A stretch of 64,000 nt of DNA. Source: Candidozyma auris. Lineage: Eukaryota; Ascomycota; Pichiomycetes; Serinales; Metschnikowiaceae. Below, piece after piece: positions 48,074-57,624 of this stretch. The position numbers and the translations under genes were made by a program. The stretch is taken from contig NC_072817.1 of the NCBI RefSeq assembly GCF_003013715.1, forward strand, positions 124,001 to 188,000, in the 5' to 3' direction. Under the pieces are notes generated by a model. That model saw nothing but the letters and a program-made list of their open reading frames with translations. It had not been told where the DNA came from and made no database searches. Numbering within the stretch: the stretch's first letter is position 1; every line of letters begins with the position of its first letter.

Positions 48074-49174
48074 TTAAGTTCCAGCGTCAAGCGGACGGTC
48101 ATCAGAGGTTCCATCATTGGGATCGTCCTCTTCGTCATCATTTAAATCAAAACAAACCCAACTTGGCCACGCAATCTCTTCTCGTATAATTGTTCGTAAC
48201 TGATCGATTAAAAAGCGTTCTACTTTGCCAACATTACGAAGCACATTATTACCCAATTCACCAATCTCGGACTCAATTTTGACGGACTTAATGACGTCAA
48301 TTCTTTCATGATTTGTAGGCGACGAATAGTCGACAAAATTTCCGCCTACGGAAGGAGTATTCGTTGATTTCTCCAGAGCTAAACCATTGGACTTCCCGAA
48401 GTACCCCTGTTGAGCATCATTGAGATCACAAAGAAAAGCCACGTAGATGCACTTTTTCAAGTAGGCGACCACTGCTAAGGAATGGATCACGAGATCTGTG
48501 ATGTGAAGCTTTATGGGTAACGTAATAAACTGTGCAGATGGATAGTTTACCAACAAATTAACCGTCACTTCCATGGACAGGTCCCCATGGTAGTCAAATT
48601 CCACGATTGTTTGCAAATCGTTGCAATCTCTTTTTGCCGTTTTTTGGCCAGGCGTAATAGCGGGCCTCTTCGTGGTATTTTGTGCAAAGATGTTTGTAGG
48701 TGTTTCAGACTCGTTCACGGCATTCATATGGTGATGCCCGAGACCAACGTTGTTCATCGAATAGGCGTGAAAGTTACGTAATATGTCGTGAGGATCTCTC
48801 ATCAAGGGGGGTGGAGAAGGGGGTAGGTCCGCAAGCGACTCTTTGAGACCCGTCTCGTTCAAAGTAGTATGTCCATCGTATGCATCGTCCGTATCGTTCC
48901 CAACCGAGTCTGTGTCCAGATCGCTGATTGCTGGGGAAATTGCATTCTCCTCCTCGCCGTCGCTGCCTTCTTCGTAGAACTCGTCAAAGGGATCACCAAC
49001 ATGTCGTATGGTGATCTCGGGTGCCTTAGTGCCCAATGAGAATTTGGTCACCGTGAGATTGTCAATATAAGGCGGTAGCAGAAGCTGATTAAGCTGAATA
49101 TCGAGAAATTCTCTTATAGATTCATTGAGTGAATTGTCTGCCACAAGCTTGTCCCAGTTTATGTCGAAAGACAT
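48074..49174 (-). CDS. MDM12: Mdm12, ERMES complex subunit
   Basis: Cytosolic SMP-domain subunit of the ER-mitochondria encounter structure, which transfers phospholipids. The 366-residue protein starts MSFDINWDKL, the conserved family N-terminus, followed by LPPYIDNLTVTKFSLGTKAPEI and, after an acidic low-complexity insert (about 85-125), the second half of the SMP fold (IVEFDYHGDLSMEV, FITLPIKLHITDL, VAFLCDL and the C-terminal LRTIIREEIAWPSWV). The frame begins 11 codons earlier, but the Met at 49174 matches the family. It follows PEX1 in convergent orientation. Confidence 0.95.
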   Translation of the reverse strand: MSFDINWDKLVADNSLNESIREFLDIQLNQLLLPPYIDNLTVTKFSLGTKAPEITIRHVGDPFDEFYEEGSDGEEENAISPAISDLDTDSVGNDTDDAYDGHTTLNETGLKESLADLPPSPPPLMRDPHDILRNFHAYSMNNVGLGHHHMNAVNESETPTNIFAQNTTKRPAITPGQKTAKRDCNDLQTIVEFDYHGDLSMEVTVNLLVNYPSAQFITLPIKLHITDLVIHSLAVVAYLKKCIYVAFLCDLNDAQQGYFGKSNGLALEKSTNTPSVGGNFVDYSSPTNHERIDVIKSVKIESEIGELGNNVLRNVGKVERFLIDQLRTIIREEIAWPSWVCFDLNDDEEDDPNDGTSDDRPLDAGT

Positions 49175-49651
49175 TATGGTAGTAGTATCTGGGGCATCAC
49201 TACTCATTGTACAGGAGACATACCGGTACTAAAGGGAAAGGCCATGGAATTGTAAAAAAAAAAATGAGTTTAAAGATCGTTTAAGTAATACAGAAATTAG
49301 TTGGGGCCCGGCATTCGTCGTAAAGCTGACTCTTTGGTGCATCATTTTAATAAGTAATGATTATGGTGAAAGGGTGCCCTGAGCTGATCATTTTTTATTC
49401 TTCAAGTAGATTTGCAACCGCTATGAACAAAAGACAACACCACGATAAAAATGACTGACTTTACAAAATTTTGCAACATTGTCAATTGAAGCCAGAGGTA
49501 CAGTTTGGTAAGCATAGAAAACGTTACTTGCTGATTCAGGTTTATTGCACACCGTTTTCAGTGTCATTACCATGTTTGTATGGCTTTCTGGTGTAGCGCA
49601 TCTATATGTGAAGATCGCGTCACTCAAACATCCCTTCCTTAGTGCATCAAC
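49175..49651. other. Divergent promoter MDM12 / PSF1
   Basis: 477 bp. No recurrent-word copy or gene seen. Confidence 0.5.
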
Positions 49652-50308
49652 ATGTACGGGGATCTGGCACAAAAACTACTCTTAGATGGCAAAAGAACGT
49701 CGAACCTTACAGAATTACCCTTATACCAACTAGATTTGGTGAAGGATATCGTGCTGGAGATCACGGATCTCAAGAACGATGTGGACTTCCTCAACGAGCA
49801 AGAACTCTTTCCTGAAGATGCCTCCGAGGAGGAAAGGAGGATTGCACAGTGTCAAATTTTCGTTCGACTGCTCTATATGAGGAGAAACAAGAGATGTCTT
49901 CTAGCGCACCAGAAACTACGAGCTGATAAAATCAACGAGTTCCTGTGGCTCAACATTGACCCCATCTACACCACCGACGGCAACACCCAAGCTAATCAGG
50001 CAGAGAACAATGCTGGATCTTCGGGAACCACGAAACTCGCTCTCAACAACCTATCACATCCAGAACAAGAGTACTACAAGCAATATCAGGACTTGATTCT
50101 TGACTTCAAGTCTTCATTTGCAGACATAGACCTATCTGGAAACCTCGAGCCGCCCACGGACATTTTCATTGATGTACGTGTTCTCAAAGACGGTGGCGAA
50201 ATTCAGACCGAGTACGGAGTGTTCAACCTCATCAAGGACTCTCAGTTCTATGTTCGTAAATCCGACGTGGATCGTTTGATACAACAGGGGTATTTGGAAC
50301 AGATATAG
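49652..50308 (+). CDS. PSF1: GINS complex subunit Psf1
   Basis: GINS (Sld5-Psf1-Psf2-Psf3) joins Cdc45 and MCM2-7 in the CMG helicase. The 218-residue protein starts MYGDLAQKLLLDGKR and has the helical A domain (RNKRCLLAHQKLRADKINEFLW) and the small C-terminal B domain (PTDIFIDVRVLKDGGEI ... YGVFNLIKDSQFYVRKSDVDRLIQQG), as in yeast Psf1 (208 aa). MCM4, another CMG subunit, also lies in this window but is not nearby. It is convergent with MED11, with 27 bp between stops, containing an (AT)8 run. Confidence 0.96.
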   Translation: MYGDLAQKLLLDGKRTSNLTELPLYQLDLVKDIVLEITDLKNDVDFLNEQELFPEDASEEERRIAQCQIFVRLLYMRRNKRCLLAHQKLRADKINEFLWLNIDPIYTTDGNTQANQAENNAGSSGTTKLALNNLSHPEQEYYKQYQDLILDFKSSFADIDLSGNLEPPTDIFIDVRVLKDGGEIQTEYGVFNLIKDSQFYVRKSDVDRLIQQGYLEQI

Positions 50309-50316
50309 CACCTTGC

Positions 50317-50332
50317 ATATATATATATATAT
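50317..50332. repeat. (AT)8 microsatellite
   Basis: Pure AT dinucleotide run of 16 bp between the convergent PSF1 and MED11 stops. Confidence 0.9.
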
Positions 50333-50335
50333 TTC

Positions 50336-50854
50336 TTAATCCACCGTCATGTCGTTGTCGTTGACCTCTCCTTCGAGAGGTGCACTTACCTCGTCTTTAG
50401 CTTCTTCTTGACCGTCTCTTCTAACCTCAGACACATCCTTCTCCTCAACCTTGACTTGACCGTCAGCATGATCTATCTTGACAATCTCTTGCATGTTTTT
50501 GACCTCCTTTTCTAACCTGTCTCTTCCAAGCGAGGTGTGCTTTTGGTCAATGCTGATGGGTAGGATCATGACATTTTCATCATTCTTATCATACACGCCA
50601 ATATTTTCATCCATGATCTTCACCTCCTTCCGTAGACCTATGGCAATGCTTCCAAGAAGCGAGTATATTCGTTTCGTGCCATCTATAAACTTCTCTTTTG
50701 TCGTTGCGAGATCTTGCACGTCTTGTTTACTAGGTTCAATGTATGTATCGAAAATAGAACCGATTCCATCTAGCAATTTAACGATATTGTTATCAATCTC
50801 GTGAAGGGAATCCAATCGCGTCTGAATGAACCCTCTTTTGTTGTCCTCTGTCAT
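50336..50854 (-). CDS. MED11: Mediator subunit Med11
   Basis: Head-module subunit of Mediator, pairing with Med22 and contacting TFIIH. The 172-residue protein starts with a helix containing RLDSLHEIDNNIVKLLDGIGSIF, the family signature, then a second long helix with LRKEVKIMDENIGVYD, which matches the LRKEIQLLDENVG block of yeast Med11. The C-terminus is an acidic/Lys extension. The frame is open further upstream only from a GTG, so the Met at 50854 is used. It is divergent from FOL3 over 88 bp. Confidence 0.9.
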   Translation of the reverse strand: MTEDNKRGFIQTRLDSLHEIDNNIVKLLDGIGSIFDTYIEPSKQDVQDLATTKEKFIDGTKRIYSLLGSIAIGLRKEVKIMDENIGVYDKNDENVMILPISIDQKHTSLGRDRLEKEVKNMQEIVKIDHADGQVKVEEKDVSEVRRDGQEEAKDEVSAPLEGEVNDNDMTVD

Positions 50855-50942
50855 ATTTGTAGTATGCTCCTTCTGCGTAAGAATATCTATCACATAGGTA
50901 TACTTCGCACAAACTCCATCACCCAGATTCGCTTCTCAAATC

Positions 50943-52196
50943 ATGGGCATTGAGCTCGGCCTAGGCCGTGTAGAGAAGCTCCTCAAGCTCTTGGCCAACC
51001 CTCATAGGCAACTCAAGTGTATACATGTGACAGGTACAAACGGTAAAGGCTCAACGCTAGCATACTTATCGTCGATACTCAGTGAGGCCAATATTCGTCA
51101 TGGTCGCTTCACCACCCCGCATACGATCCTGGTGAATGACAGCTTGAGTATAAATCGAGATGCTTTACCAATGGAAAAGTTCCAACAATACAAGATGAAG
51201 GTTCAAGCACAAAACGATCGCCATGAAGTGGGCTGTACTGAATTTGAGATTCTCACCTGCTCCATGTTCTTAGCATTTGCCTTTGAAGCGGTGGAATTGG
51301 CACTTATAGAGGTCGGACTTGGTGGACGAAACGATGCTACAAATGTCGTTTCGAAAGATGAGGTCCTTGTTAGTGGCATCACCAAGATTGGGATTGACCA
51401 CGAGAAGTTTTTAGGGAATACCATTTCGCTGATCGCTCACGAGAAAGCGGGCATAATAAAAAACGGAATTGACTGTGTTGTTGATCTGACAAACAGTGAA
51501 GAGGCTTTGGAAGTGATCAGAAAGCAAGCAGATCAACAGGGTAGCCCGCTACACGAAGTAAATGGGTCATCATCTCGCATCCAGAGGCTTATAAAGCTTT
51601 CTCCGCTACGAGGCAAATACCAGGAGCAGAATCTTGCAATCTCGTTGAAGATTGTTTCCCTTCTAAGGGACAAATATCAATACAATATCTCAGATGAGGC
51701 CATTGAGCGGGGTATTCAAAAGACTACGTGGCCAGGAAGACTTCAACTTGTTCAGCACCCTGAGAAGAATATACAATTTCTTCTCGACGGAGCTCACAAC
51801 GAGAGTGCCGCCATTGAGCTTGGTAACTATCTTGAAGATGTTCGCAAAGATGACGAAGGTATCATTTTTGTCGTTGCACTCACTAAAGGAAAATCCATAG
51901 AGGGCTTGTTGAAGCACATCGTCAAAGGTGAACACGACACAGTGATCCCAATGAAGTTTCTGCAGCCAGAGGATATGCCCTGGGTGCATTGCTACGACGC
52001 GAGTGAACTAGCTCAAGTTGCAAAGAAGTTTGTGAGCAATGTCAACGAAATCAAGCTTGAAGATGCGAATGAGCTTTTTGAGCATTTACAAAAATTAAAG
52101 AATGACATGGATAACAGACAGGTTGTCATTTGTGGTAGTCTCTATTTGTGTGCTGATATACTACGGGCCATCCAGTACGCGCCCCATCAAAGATAA
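50943..52196 (+). CDS. FOL3: Dihydrofolate synthase Fol3
   Basis: Adds glutamate to dihydropteroate to make dihydrofolate in the folate pathway. The 417-residue protein begins MGIELGLGRVEKLL and has the Mur-ligase-like P-loop VTGTNGKGST at about 29-38, FTTPHTI, VGLGGRNDATNV, and ITKIGIDHEKFLGNT, as in yeast Fol3 (427 aa). The C-terminal Mur domain includes LLDGAHNESA. A CTG codon after FTTPHTI sits where related enzymes have Ser (PHLVS), consistent with CUG=Ser. It belongs to the FPGS superfamily; the MGIELGL start favours Fol3 over Met7 or Rma1. Confidence 0.93.
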   Translation: MGIELGLGRVEKLLKLLANPHRQLKCIHVTGTNGKGSTLAYLSSILSEANIRHGRFTTPHTILVNDSLSINRDALPMEKFQQYKMKVQAQNDRHEVGCTEFEILTCSMFLAFAFEAVELALIEVGLGGRNDATNVVSKDEVLVSGITKIGIDHEKFLGNTISLIAHEKAGIIKNGIDCVVDLTNSEEALEVIRKQADQQGSPLHEVNGSSSRIQRLIKLSPLRGKYQEQNLAISLKIVSLLRDKYQYNISDEAIERGIQKTTWPGRLQLVQHPEKNIQFLLDGAHNESAAIELGNYLEDVRKDDEGIIFVVALTKGKSIEGLLKHIVKGEHDTVIPMKFLQPEDMPWVHCYDASELAQVAKKFVSNVNEIKLEDANELFEHLQKLKNDMDNRQVVICGSLYLCADILRAIQYAPHQR

Positions 52197-52265
52197 TAGC
52201 GCGAAATCAGCAACACCTTGGAATTCGAGTGATTTGGGTTGCGCTGGTTGCTGAAATCGACCTCA

Positions 52266-53972
52266 ATGACAGACTTGGAGGCACTTCGAAAAGAAAATAT
52301 TAAACGAAATCAAGGCTTATTAAAAAAACTTAATCTCGATGCGCTCAACAAGTCAATTGCAGACGACGTGAGAGTCAAGAAGGAGCAGACCAGACCTAAG
52401 CGTAAGCCCAAGTCTAAGCCTAAGCCTAAAGAGCCAGTATTGCCCACCAGAAGGTCTAGAAGATTAGCAGCGCCACATGAATTGACAGAGGACGAACAGA
52501 AGGCCAATTTGGAAGAGGAGCGTGCCAGAGAACGACAGGAGAAGCTCAGGATATTGCGGCTGCAGAAGCTCACTGGTAGCTTCACGCTCGGTGACTTGCT
52601 TATGGATCGCCTGCTGGGGAACCTTAAGCATGAAGAACGCGTATTATCCGAGAAATTGAAGGAAGAGAAGGAGATTAAGGATGAGAATGACGACGAAATT
52701 CAAAGCATCAAACAGGAGGAGCCTGAGGATGAAGATGTGGATGAACAAAATCTAGATTTCTTGCTACACTTGGGCGAGAAGTATTCTGCTGGGGATTTTT
52801 TTGAGCAAATCAAGAAACGAGATGCGGGAAAGAGCCTGGACTTGACGAAAGCAAGAGAAGAGTTTGAAAGGGTGGAGCTCTATAAAAAAGTGCACCCTTC
52901 TTCGATCAAGGCTTCCTACCAACGTATCACTACCATGCACTTCCACCCTTCTGTAACAGACAGATTGGTATGCGCTGGAGATACCAACGGAAGTCTTGGT
53001 CTCTGGTCTGTCGATGAGGTCACTGCAGAAGGCGAGGCCCAAATCACGATCTTGAAGCCTCATGGCAGGTCCATATCCAAGATCGTCCATAACCCTGCCA
53101 ATGCAGCTGAGATCGTCACTGGCTCGTATGACGGATCAGTGAGGGAGATGGATATCACAAAGCTTAAGTCCAGGGAAGTTTTAAATATTGATATTTCAGA
53201 TGACTTGATTGGTGTTTCTGATGTCAATTTTCTGCCTGCTGAGCCCAACTTGTTACATCTTACCACATTGGAAGGGAGCTATTATCTGCACGATATACGA
53301 GAGCCTTTCAGAGGAATGAAAGCAAACAGCTTACTCCGATTACATGACAAAAAAATCGGTAGTTTCTCTGTCAGCCCCAATTTGTACTATCAAATTGCAA
53401 CAGCCTCGTTGGATCGCTCCTTACGCGTCTGGGATCTTAGGAATGTGTCAACCAAAAACTCTCTTTCAGATTTCGGCGGGTCCAAGGCACCTCATTTGTA
53501 CGGCTCGTACACCAGTCGACTCTCAGTTTCCACTGTTGACTGGAATTCTAACGATCATTTAGTATGCAATGGCTACGATGACAGAATTCAGTTGTTTGAT
53601 TTCAGTGGAAACAGAAAGCCTTACAGCGCCATAAAGGATTGGGAGAAGAATTATAGACCGGAGAGCAAAAATTCTGACGAAACAATTCCCAATAATCTCC
53701 AACCCTTCAACTCCATAAGACACAACTGTCAGACTGGAAGATGGGTGACAATCTTGAAGGCCAGATGGCAAAAGAGTCCAAGCGACAAGTATCAGAAGTT
53801 TGCTATTGCAAACATGAACCGCAGCATTGACGTTTACGACGAGAGTGGGAATTTGCTCGCTCACTTGAACGACGAGGATTTGACAGCAGTTCCAGCCGCT
53901 GTGTCATTCCATCCTTCGCAAAACTGGGTCGTAGGAGGCTCTTCCAGTGGCAAGTTGTGCCTCTTCAACTAG
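52266..53972 (+). CDS. CMR1: WD40 protein Cmr1 (DNA damage-binding)
   Basis: Nuclear seven-blade WD40 protein that binds damaged DNA and marks intranuclear quality-control sites under replication stress. The 568-residue protein has a basic Lys/Pro-rich N-terminus (PKRKPKSKPKPKEPVLPTRR, about 46-65) then ASYQRITTMHFHPS and WD motifs such as LVCAGDTNGSLGLWSVDE, ATASLDRSLRVWDLRNV and WVVGGSSSGKLCLFN. The start at 52266 is the first ATG in the frame. It follows FOL3 on the same strand, 69 bp away. Confidence 0.92.
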   Translation: MTDLEALRKENIKRNQGLLKKLNLDALNKSIADDVRVKKEQTRPKRKPKSKPKPKEPVLPTRRSRRLAAPHELTEDEQKANLEEERARERQEKLRILRLQKLTGSFTLGDLLMDRLLGNLKHEERVLSEKLKEEKEIKDENDDEIQSIKQEEPEDEDVDEQNLDFLLHLGEKYSAGDFFEQIKKRDAGKSLDLTKAREEFERVELYKKVHPSSIKASYQRITTMHFHPSVTDRLVCAGDTNGSLGLWSVDEVTAEGEAQITILKPHGRSISKIVHNPANAAEIVTGSYDGSVREMDITKLKSREVLNIDISDDLIGVSDVNFLPAEPNLLHLTTLEGSYYLHDIREPFRGMKANSLLRLHDKKIGSFSVSPNLYYQIATASLDRSLRVWDLRNVSTKNSLSDFGGSKAPHLYGSYTSRLSVSTVDWNSNDHLVCNGYDDRIQLFDFSGNRKPYSAIKDWEKNYRPESKNSDETIPNNLQPFNSIRHNCQTGRWVTILKARWQKSPSDKYQKFAIANMNRSIDVYDESGNLLAHLNDEDLTAVPAAVSFHPSQNWVVGGSSSGKLCLFN

Positions 53973-54043
53973 GATTATTACGAGAGAAATTAACTTTAGA
54001 TTTTAAATTGACGCTAAAAAATACATGATAACCTCAACCACGC

Positions 54044-55142
54044 TTAAGCAGAAGAGGTCATGACCTGCCAGACTCTAATGATGTTGTCGGTGTAGCCGGC
54101 GAACAAGTTCTGGCCGTCAGCGGACCAAGCCAAGGAGATGGCCTCTGGGTCCTTAGCCTTAGCAGAGACAGCGAACTCTGGCTTCAATTCGTCCAACAAG
54201 GTTCTCTCCTGCAAGTTGAAGATCTTGATACCAGAGGAGGTGGCGGCAGCCAACCAGTATCTGTTTGGAGAGAAGGCCAAAGCGTGAACCTCAGAAGCAG
54301 CGTTCAAGGTGTACAAGGTCTCGTTGGAGTTCAAGTCCCACAAGATGATGACACCGTCCTTACCAGCGGAAGCGTTCAAGGATCCGTCAGGGGAGATGGT
54401 GATGCAGGAGATGTAGCCGGTATGACCAATGAAGTCAGCGTTGAGCTCGTACTTGTTCAAGTCCCAGGACTAGAGATGTTAGTATAAATGCAATTTGGAA
54501 GAGAGATGTGAGGATCAGAGATCTTGGTGATAATTGAAGTCTCATTCGAGCGAACCCGTCTGAAGTAGCAAATATTGGAAACATCATCTCACAGATTTGT
54601 AAAAAGAGAAGATAACATACCTTAACAGTCTTGTCCCAAGAAGCAGAGATCACGGTGTTGGACTTGGTGTCAGGAGAGAATCTCACGGCGGAGACCCAGT
54701 CCTTGTGGGAAGTCAAGGTGTGCATGCACTCACCAATGGTGTTCCAAACCTTGACAGTCTTGTCACGAGAAGCAGAAACAATCTGTCTCAAGTTGGAGGC
54801 AATGGAGACAGACAAAACGTCACCAGTGTGGCCATCAAATCTCTTGGTGGACTCACCGGTCTCCAAATCCCACAATCTCAAGGTCTTGTCCCAAGAACCA
54901 GACAAAGCGTAGGCACCGTCAACAGAGATGGTGACGTCCTGGACAATGTGGGAGTGACCAATGAAAGACTTCTTTGGAACACCGTACTGGGCATCGTCAC
55001 CGGTCAACTTCCAAGCGATCAAGGTCTTGTCTCTGGAACCGGACAAAAGCAAATCAGGCTTGGATGGGGTGGTGGCCAACGAAGTGACCCAGCCGTTGTG
55101 GCCCTCAAGGGTGCCTCTCAAAACCAAAACTCCCTCAGACAT
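54044..55142 (-). CDS. ASC1: Asc1/RACK1 ribosome-associated WD40 protein (one intron)
   Basis: RACK1 on the 40S head links translation, ribosome quality control and signalling. Exon 1 is 54621-55142, exon 2 is 54044-54469; the product is 315 residues (yeast Asc1 319). Blades are regular, with GH...WD spacings: [61 protein letters not shown] and more. The junction reads [19 protein letters not shown]. The intron sits in the fifth blade and holds a U24 snoRNA, as in yeast. Codon use is strongly biased to favoured codons, fitting high expression. A TCACGTGA box lies 78 bp upstream. Confidence 0.98.
54470..54620 (-). other. Intron of ASC1 (151 nt)
   Basis: Minus strand: GTATGT donor at 54620, TACTAAC branch site at 54484-54478, TAG acceptor at 54470. 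Hosts the U24 snoRNA. Confidence 0.96.
54511..54591 (-). ncRNA. snR24: Box C/D snoRNA U24 (snR24) in ASC1 intron
   Basis: Lies inside the ASC1 intron like yeast snR24. On the minus strand it has box C ATGATGT (near 54587-54581), a region resembling TTTGCTACTTCAGA (box D' region), a second C'-like GAATGAGA, the antisense ATTATCACCAAGATCTCTGA, and box D CTGA (54518-54515). These regions guide 2'-O-methylation of 25S rRNA in yeast. Ends are approximate. Confidence 0.88.
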
Positions 55143-55220
55143 GTTTAATTAGGTGGTTGGTGAAGGGTTGGAAAAAATTGAAATGGGTGCAAATATCGAT
55201 GCGGAAAAAAATTTACCCCG

Positions 55221-55228
55221 TCACGTGA
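55221..55228. promoter_or_regulatory. E-box, Cbf1-type site upstream of ASC1
   Basis: TCACGTGA 78 bp before the ASC1 ATG, with a Tbf1-like ACCCTA at 55294. This parallels the RPS30 arrangement. Confidence 0.55.
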
Positions 55229-55843
55229 GTCGCCTTGGTCAGTTTGAGAGCCCGTTCTGTGCTCAGATGTACGCCGTATCCGTGCTCGGAACTACCCTAC
55301 TCATGAGTGACTGCTTTTGCCGAAAGTATGGAGGTGCGAGTGCTCAAGGGTAAATGGGAAATGGGACTGGCGAAAAGCTTGGTACTTAATGCAGCTTGTA
55401 GCAGGTGAAAGTAAAAATTAGCCAAGATTGAGGAGAATATTGCTTCTTAGAATCTCTAAATTTTTTTCTTCCGAGGAGGATCTCCTGGGGTGTCGAGAGT
55501 CGATTGCATTTGGGTGCAAATAGTCTTGTCTCAGCGTAGTGTCTCAAAATGGACGAACACATTCCTTGAAATAAGGGTCGAAATTTGAATGCCAAGCCTT
55601 TATTTGAGTGAAATGGCTGAATCTAATAGAAAATAATCGACAAAGATTTGAATTTCGAGAACTCAGTTGGAAACACAAATAAAGGTCCTAATAAAGGTAT
55701 TCTTATCCATGATACCCGGTCTTCACTGTGTCATGGCCAAACTGAATGCTTTAGCCGTCTCAATTCAATAGTGACTGAGTAGAAATAAAAAGAAAAATCA
55801 CGAATCATCTTTCAATGACTGTATCTTAGCACCCATGGCCCCA

Positions 55844-55854
55844 TTTTGCAGCCA
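55844..55854 (-). promoter_or_regulatory. Recurrent promoter word, one mismatch
   Basis: TTTTGCAGCCA, same variant as at 4924; 391 bp upstream of the YNL011C-like gene. Confidence 0.45.
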
Positions 55855-56245
55855 TTTATTTCAAGACAATGAGTGATATGTCGAAGTAAAGGAGAAGCTA
55901 TAGCTTAAAGAAAAGGCCAAACCAGCCAATTGAAGCCTATTTGAGTCACATTTCATTGACAACAGATCAACAATTGTTTAAATAAAACTCACGTCACTAT
56001 GGCCAATGTGCATACCTCTAATGCAAGCTCACCTCGGCAGCTAGGTCAGACTCCAACAAGAACGGAATAGTGAAGATCGGTAATTCCGTAGACAGTTCCC
56101 AAAGCCTCAATCCAATTTTTTTTTTTTCATGAACACGTAGCATCTCGATCACCTTACCCCTACTTAGTGTGGAGACACGTCATGCAGTACATAAACAGCA
56201 GAGTAGCACCGACAAGTTCGGCCACATTCTTCTAACTTCATCACC

Positions 56246-57619
56246 ATGTCTGATTCAGTGGTGGTTTTCAGCGGCGGAACCGCCACCAATGATCTTGTGC
56301 ACGTGTTCAACTCTCTTTCTGCTAGCGTCACGTATGTCTTGCCAATTCTGGACAACGGAGGGTCCACATCTGAGATCATCAGAGTCATTGGTGGACCAGC
56401 CATTGGAGATATCCGCTCGAGGCTCACACGGCTTATTCCCGAGGAAAACGAGCCATTGAAGCGGCTCTTGAGCTTTCGGCTCGAGAGTGACGCTGTTCAA
56501 GCAAAAGCGCAATGGAACGAGATCGTGGAGGGTACTCACTACCTTTGGAAAGACATCGACAGCGCTACCAAGGAAATTTTGAGAGCGTTTTTGATACACG
56601 TACACGTGGAGCTTCTTAAGCGGTCAAAATTGACGCCTACAAGCAACACAAACAAGAAGTTCAGATATGAGTTAGCCAACATTGGCAACTTGTTTCTCAC
56701 AGGCATCCGTCTCTTCATAGGGTCGCTTGACTCAGCAATTGAATTGTTTAAAAAGCTCACGGGCATAGACAATTCCATTCAGGTTATGCCTTGCATCAGT
56801 ACCAATTTTAGCTACCACATAGGCGCCCTCTTGATCAATGGCCTTATTATCACCGGCCAGTCTCAGATATCTCATCCCTCTCCAGGTGAAGTATACCCTC
56901 CTCCAATCAACAGGACCAGGCCGCCTACTCCCACTCACGAGAGCAACGAATTCTTTAGTCACATAGACACGACTCCTGATGTTCACGAAACTGAATCTAC
57001 CCTCTCCTCTGACGATGAAGAATTGGGAAACATTCCTCAGTACACTCACCCAGAGCTCAAGAAGTCACAATTGCATTTCCAAAAGACGGAGAGTATCGAG
57101 CCACTTCTTTCGCCCATCGAGAGGATTTTCTACATATCACCACATGGACAAGAGATCTGCCCCATTGCGCTGACTCGTGTGATTAACAGCATTTCTAACG
57201 CAAAGACTCTCGTTTATTCAATCGGTTCGCTCATGACTAGCATCGTACCAATATTAGTTTTGAAAGGGATAGGAAAGGCCATTGCCCACGATTTCAGCCC
57301 GGGCAAGAAACGCATCCTCCTCCTCAATGGCTGTGAAGATAGAGAAACTTACGGCTTGACAGCCATAGATTACGTCGAAACCATCATCAAGCTGGCACAA
57401 TACTCCCTTGAGAAATCTCACCAAGAGTATAAGCACCTTAAATGGTGCAATTTCGTCACTCACCTTTTCTTCATGAAAGATCCAAGAATAACTGTAGATA
57501 AAGAGCTGTTAGAAAAGAAAGGCATTCAATGCCTCGAAATAAGTCGAGACAAAGAGGGCCTCGATAGGTATGATCCTGATCATCTTCGAGAGACGCTCAA
57601 TGCAGTTGCTGCATCATGA
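56246..57619 (+). CDS. UPF0052/CofD-like protein (YNL011C homolog)
   Basis: Belongs to the CofD/UPF0052 family, fungal members of which (yeast YNL011C) have no assigned function; archaeal CofD transfers phospholactate in F420 synthesis. The 457-residue protein begins VVVFSGGTATNDL (a nucleotide-binding-like GG loop), then VLPILDNGGSTSEIIRVIGGPAIGD and later NLFLTGIRLFIGSLDSAI and YSIGSLMTSIVPIL. A disordered Ser/Glu insert lies at about residues 210-290. Its stop is 5 bp from the convergent GCN3 stop. Confidence 0.88.
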   Translation: MSDSVVVFSGGTATNDLVHVFNSLSASVTYVLPILDNGGSTSEIIRVIGGPAIGDIRSRLTRLIPEENEPLKRLLSFRLESDAVQAKAQWNEIVEGTHYLWKDIDSATKEILRAFLIHVHVELLKRSKLTPTSNTNKKFRYELANIGNLFLTGIRLFIGSLDSAIELFKKLTGIDNSIQVMPCISTNFSYHIGALLINGLIITGQSQISHPSPGEVYPPPINRTRPPTPTHESNEFFSHIDTTPDVHETESTLSSDDEELGNIPQYTHPELKKSQLHFQKTESIEPLLSPIERIFYISPHGQEICPIALTRVINSISNAKTLVYSIGSLMTSIVPILVLKGIGKAIAHDFSPGKKRILLLNGCEDRETYGLTAIDYVETIIKLAQYSLEKSHQEYKHLKWCNFVTHLFFMKDPRITVDKELLEKKGIQCLEISRDKEGLDRYDPDHLRETLNAVAAS

Positions 57620-57624
57620 TTAAG

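Larger units (their letters stand above)
55143..56245. other. Long divergent promoter ASC1 / YNL011C-like gene
   Basis: 1.1 kb with a TCACGTGA E-box (55221), an ACCCTA word (55294) and a near copy of the recurrent word (55844). Short frames lack support. Confidence 0.5.
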
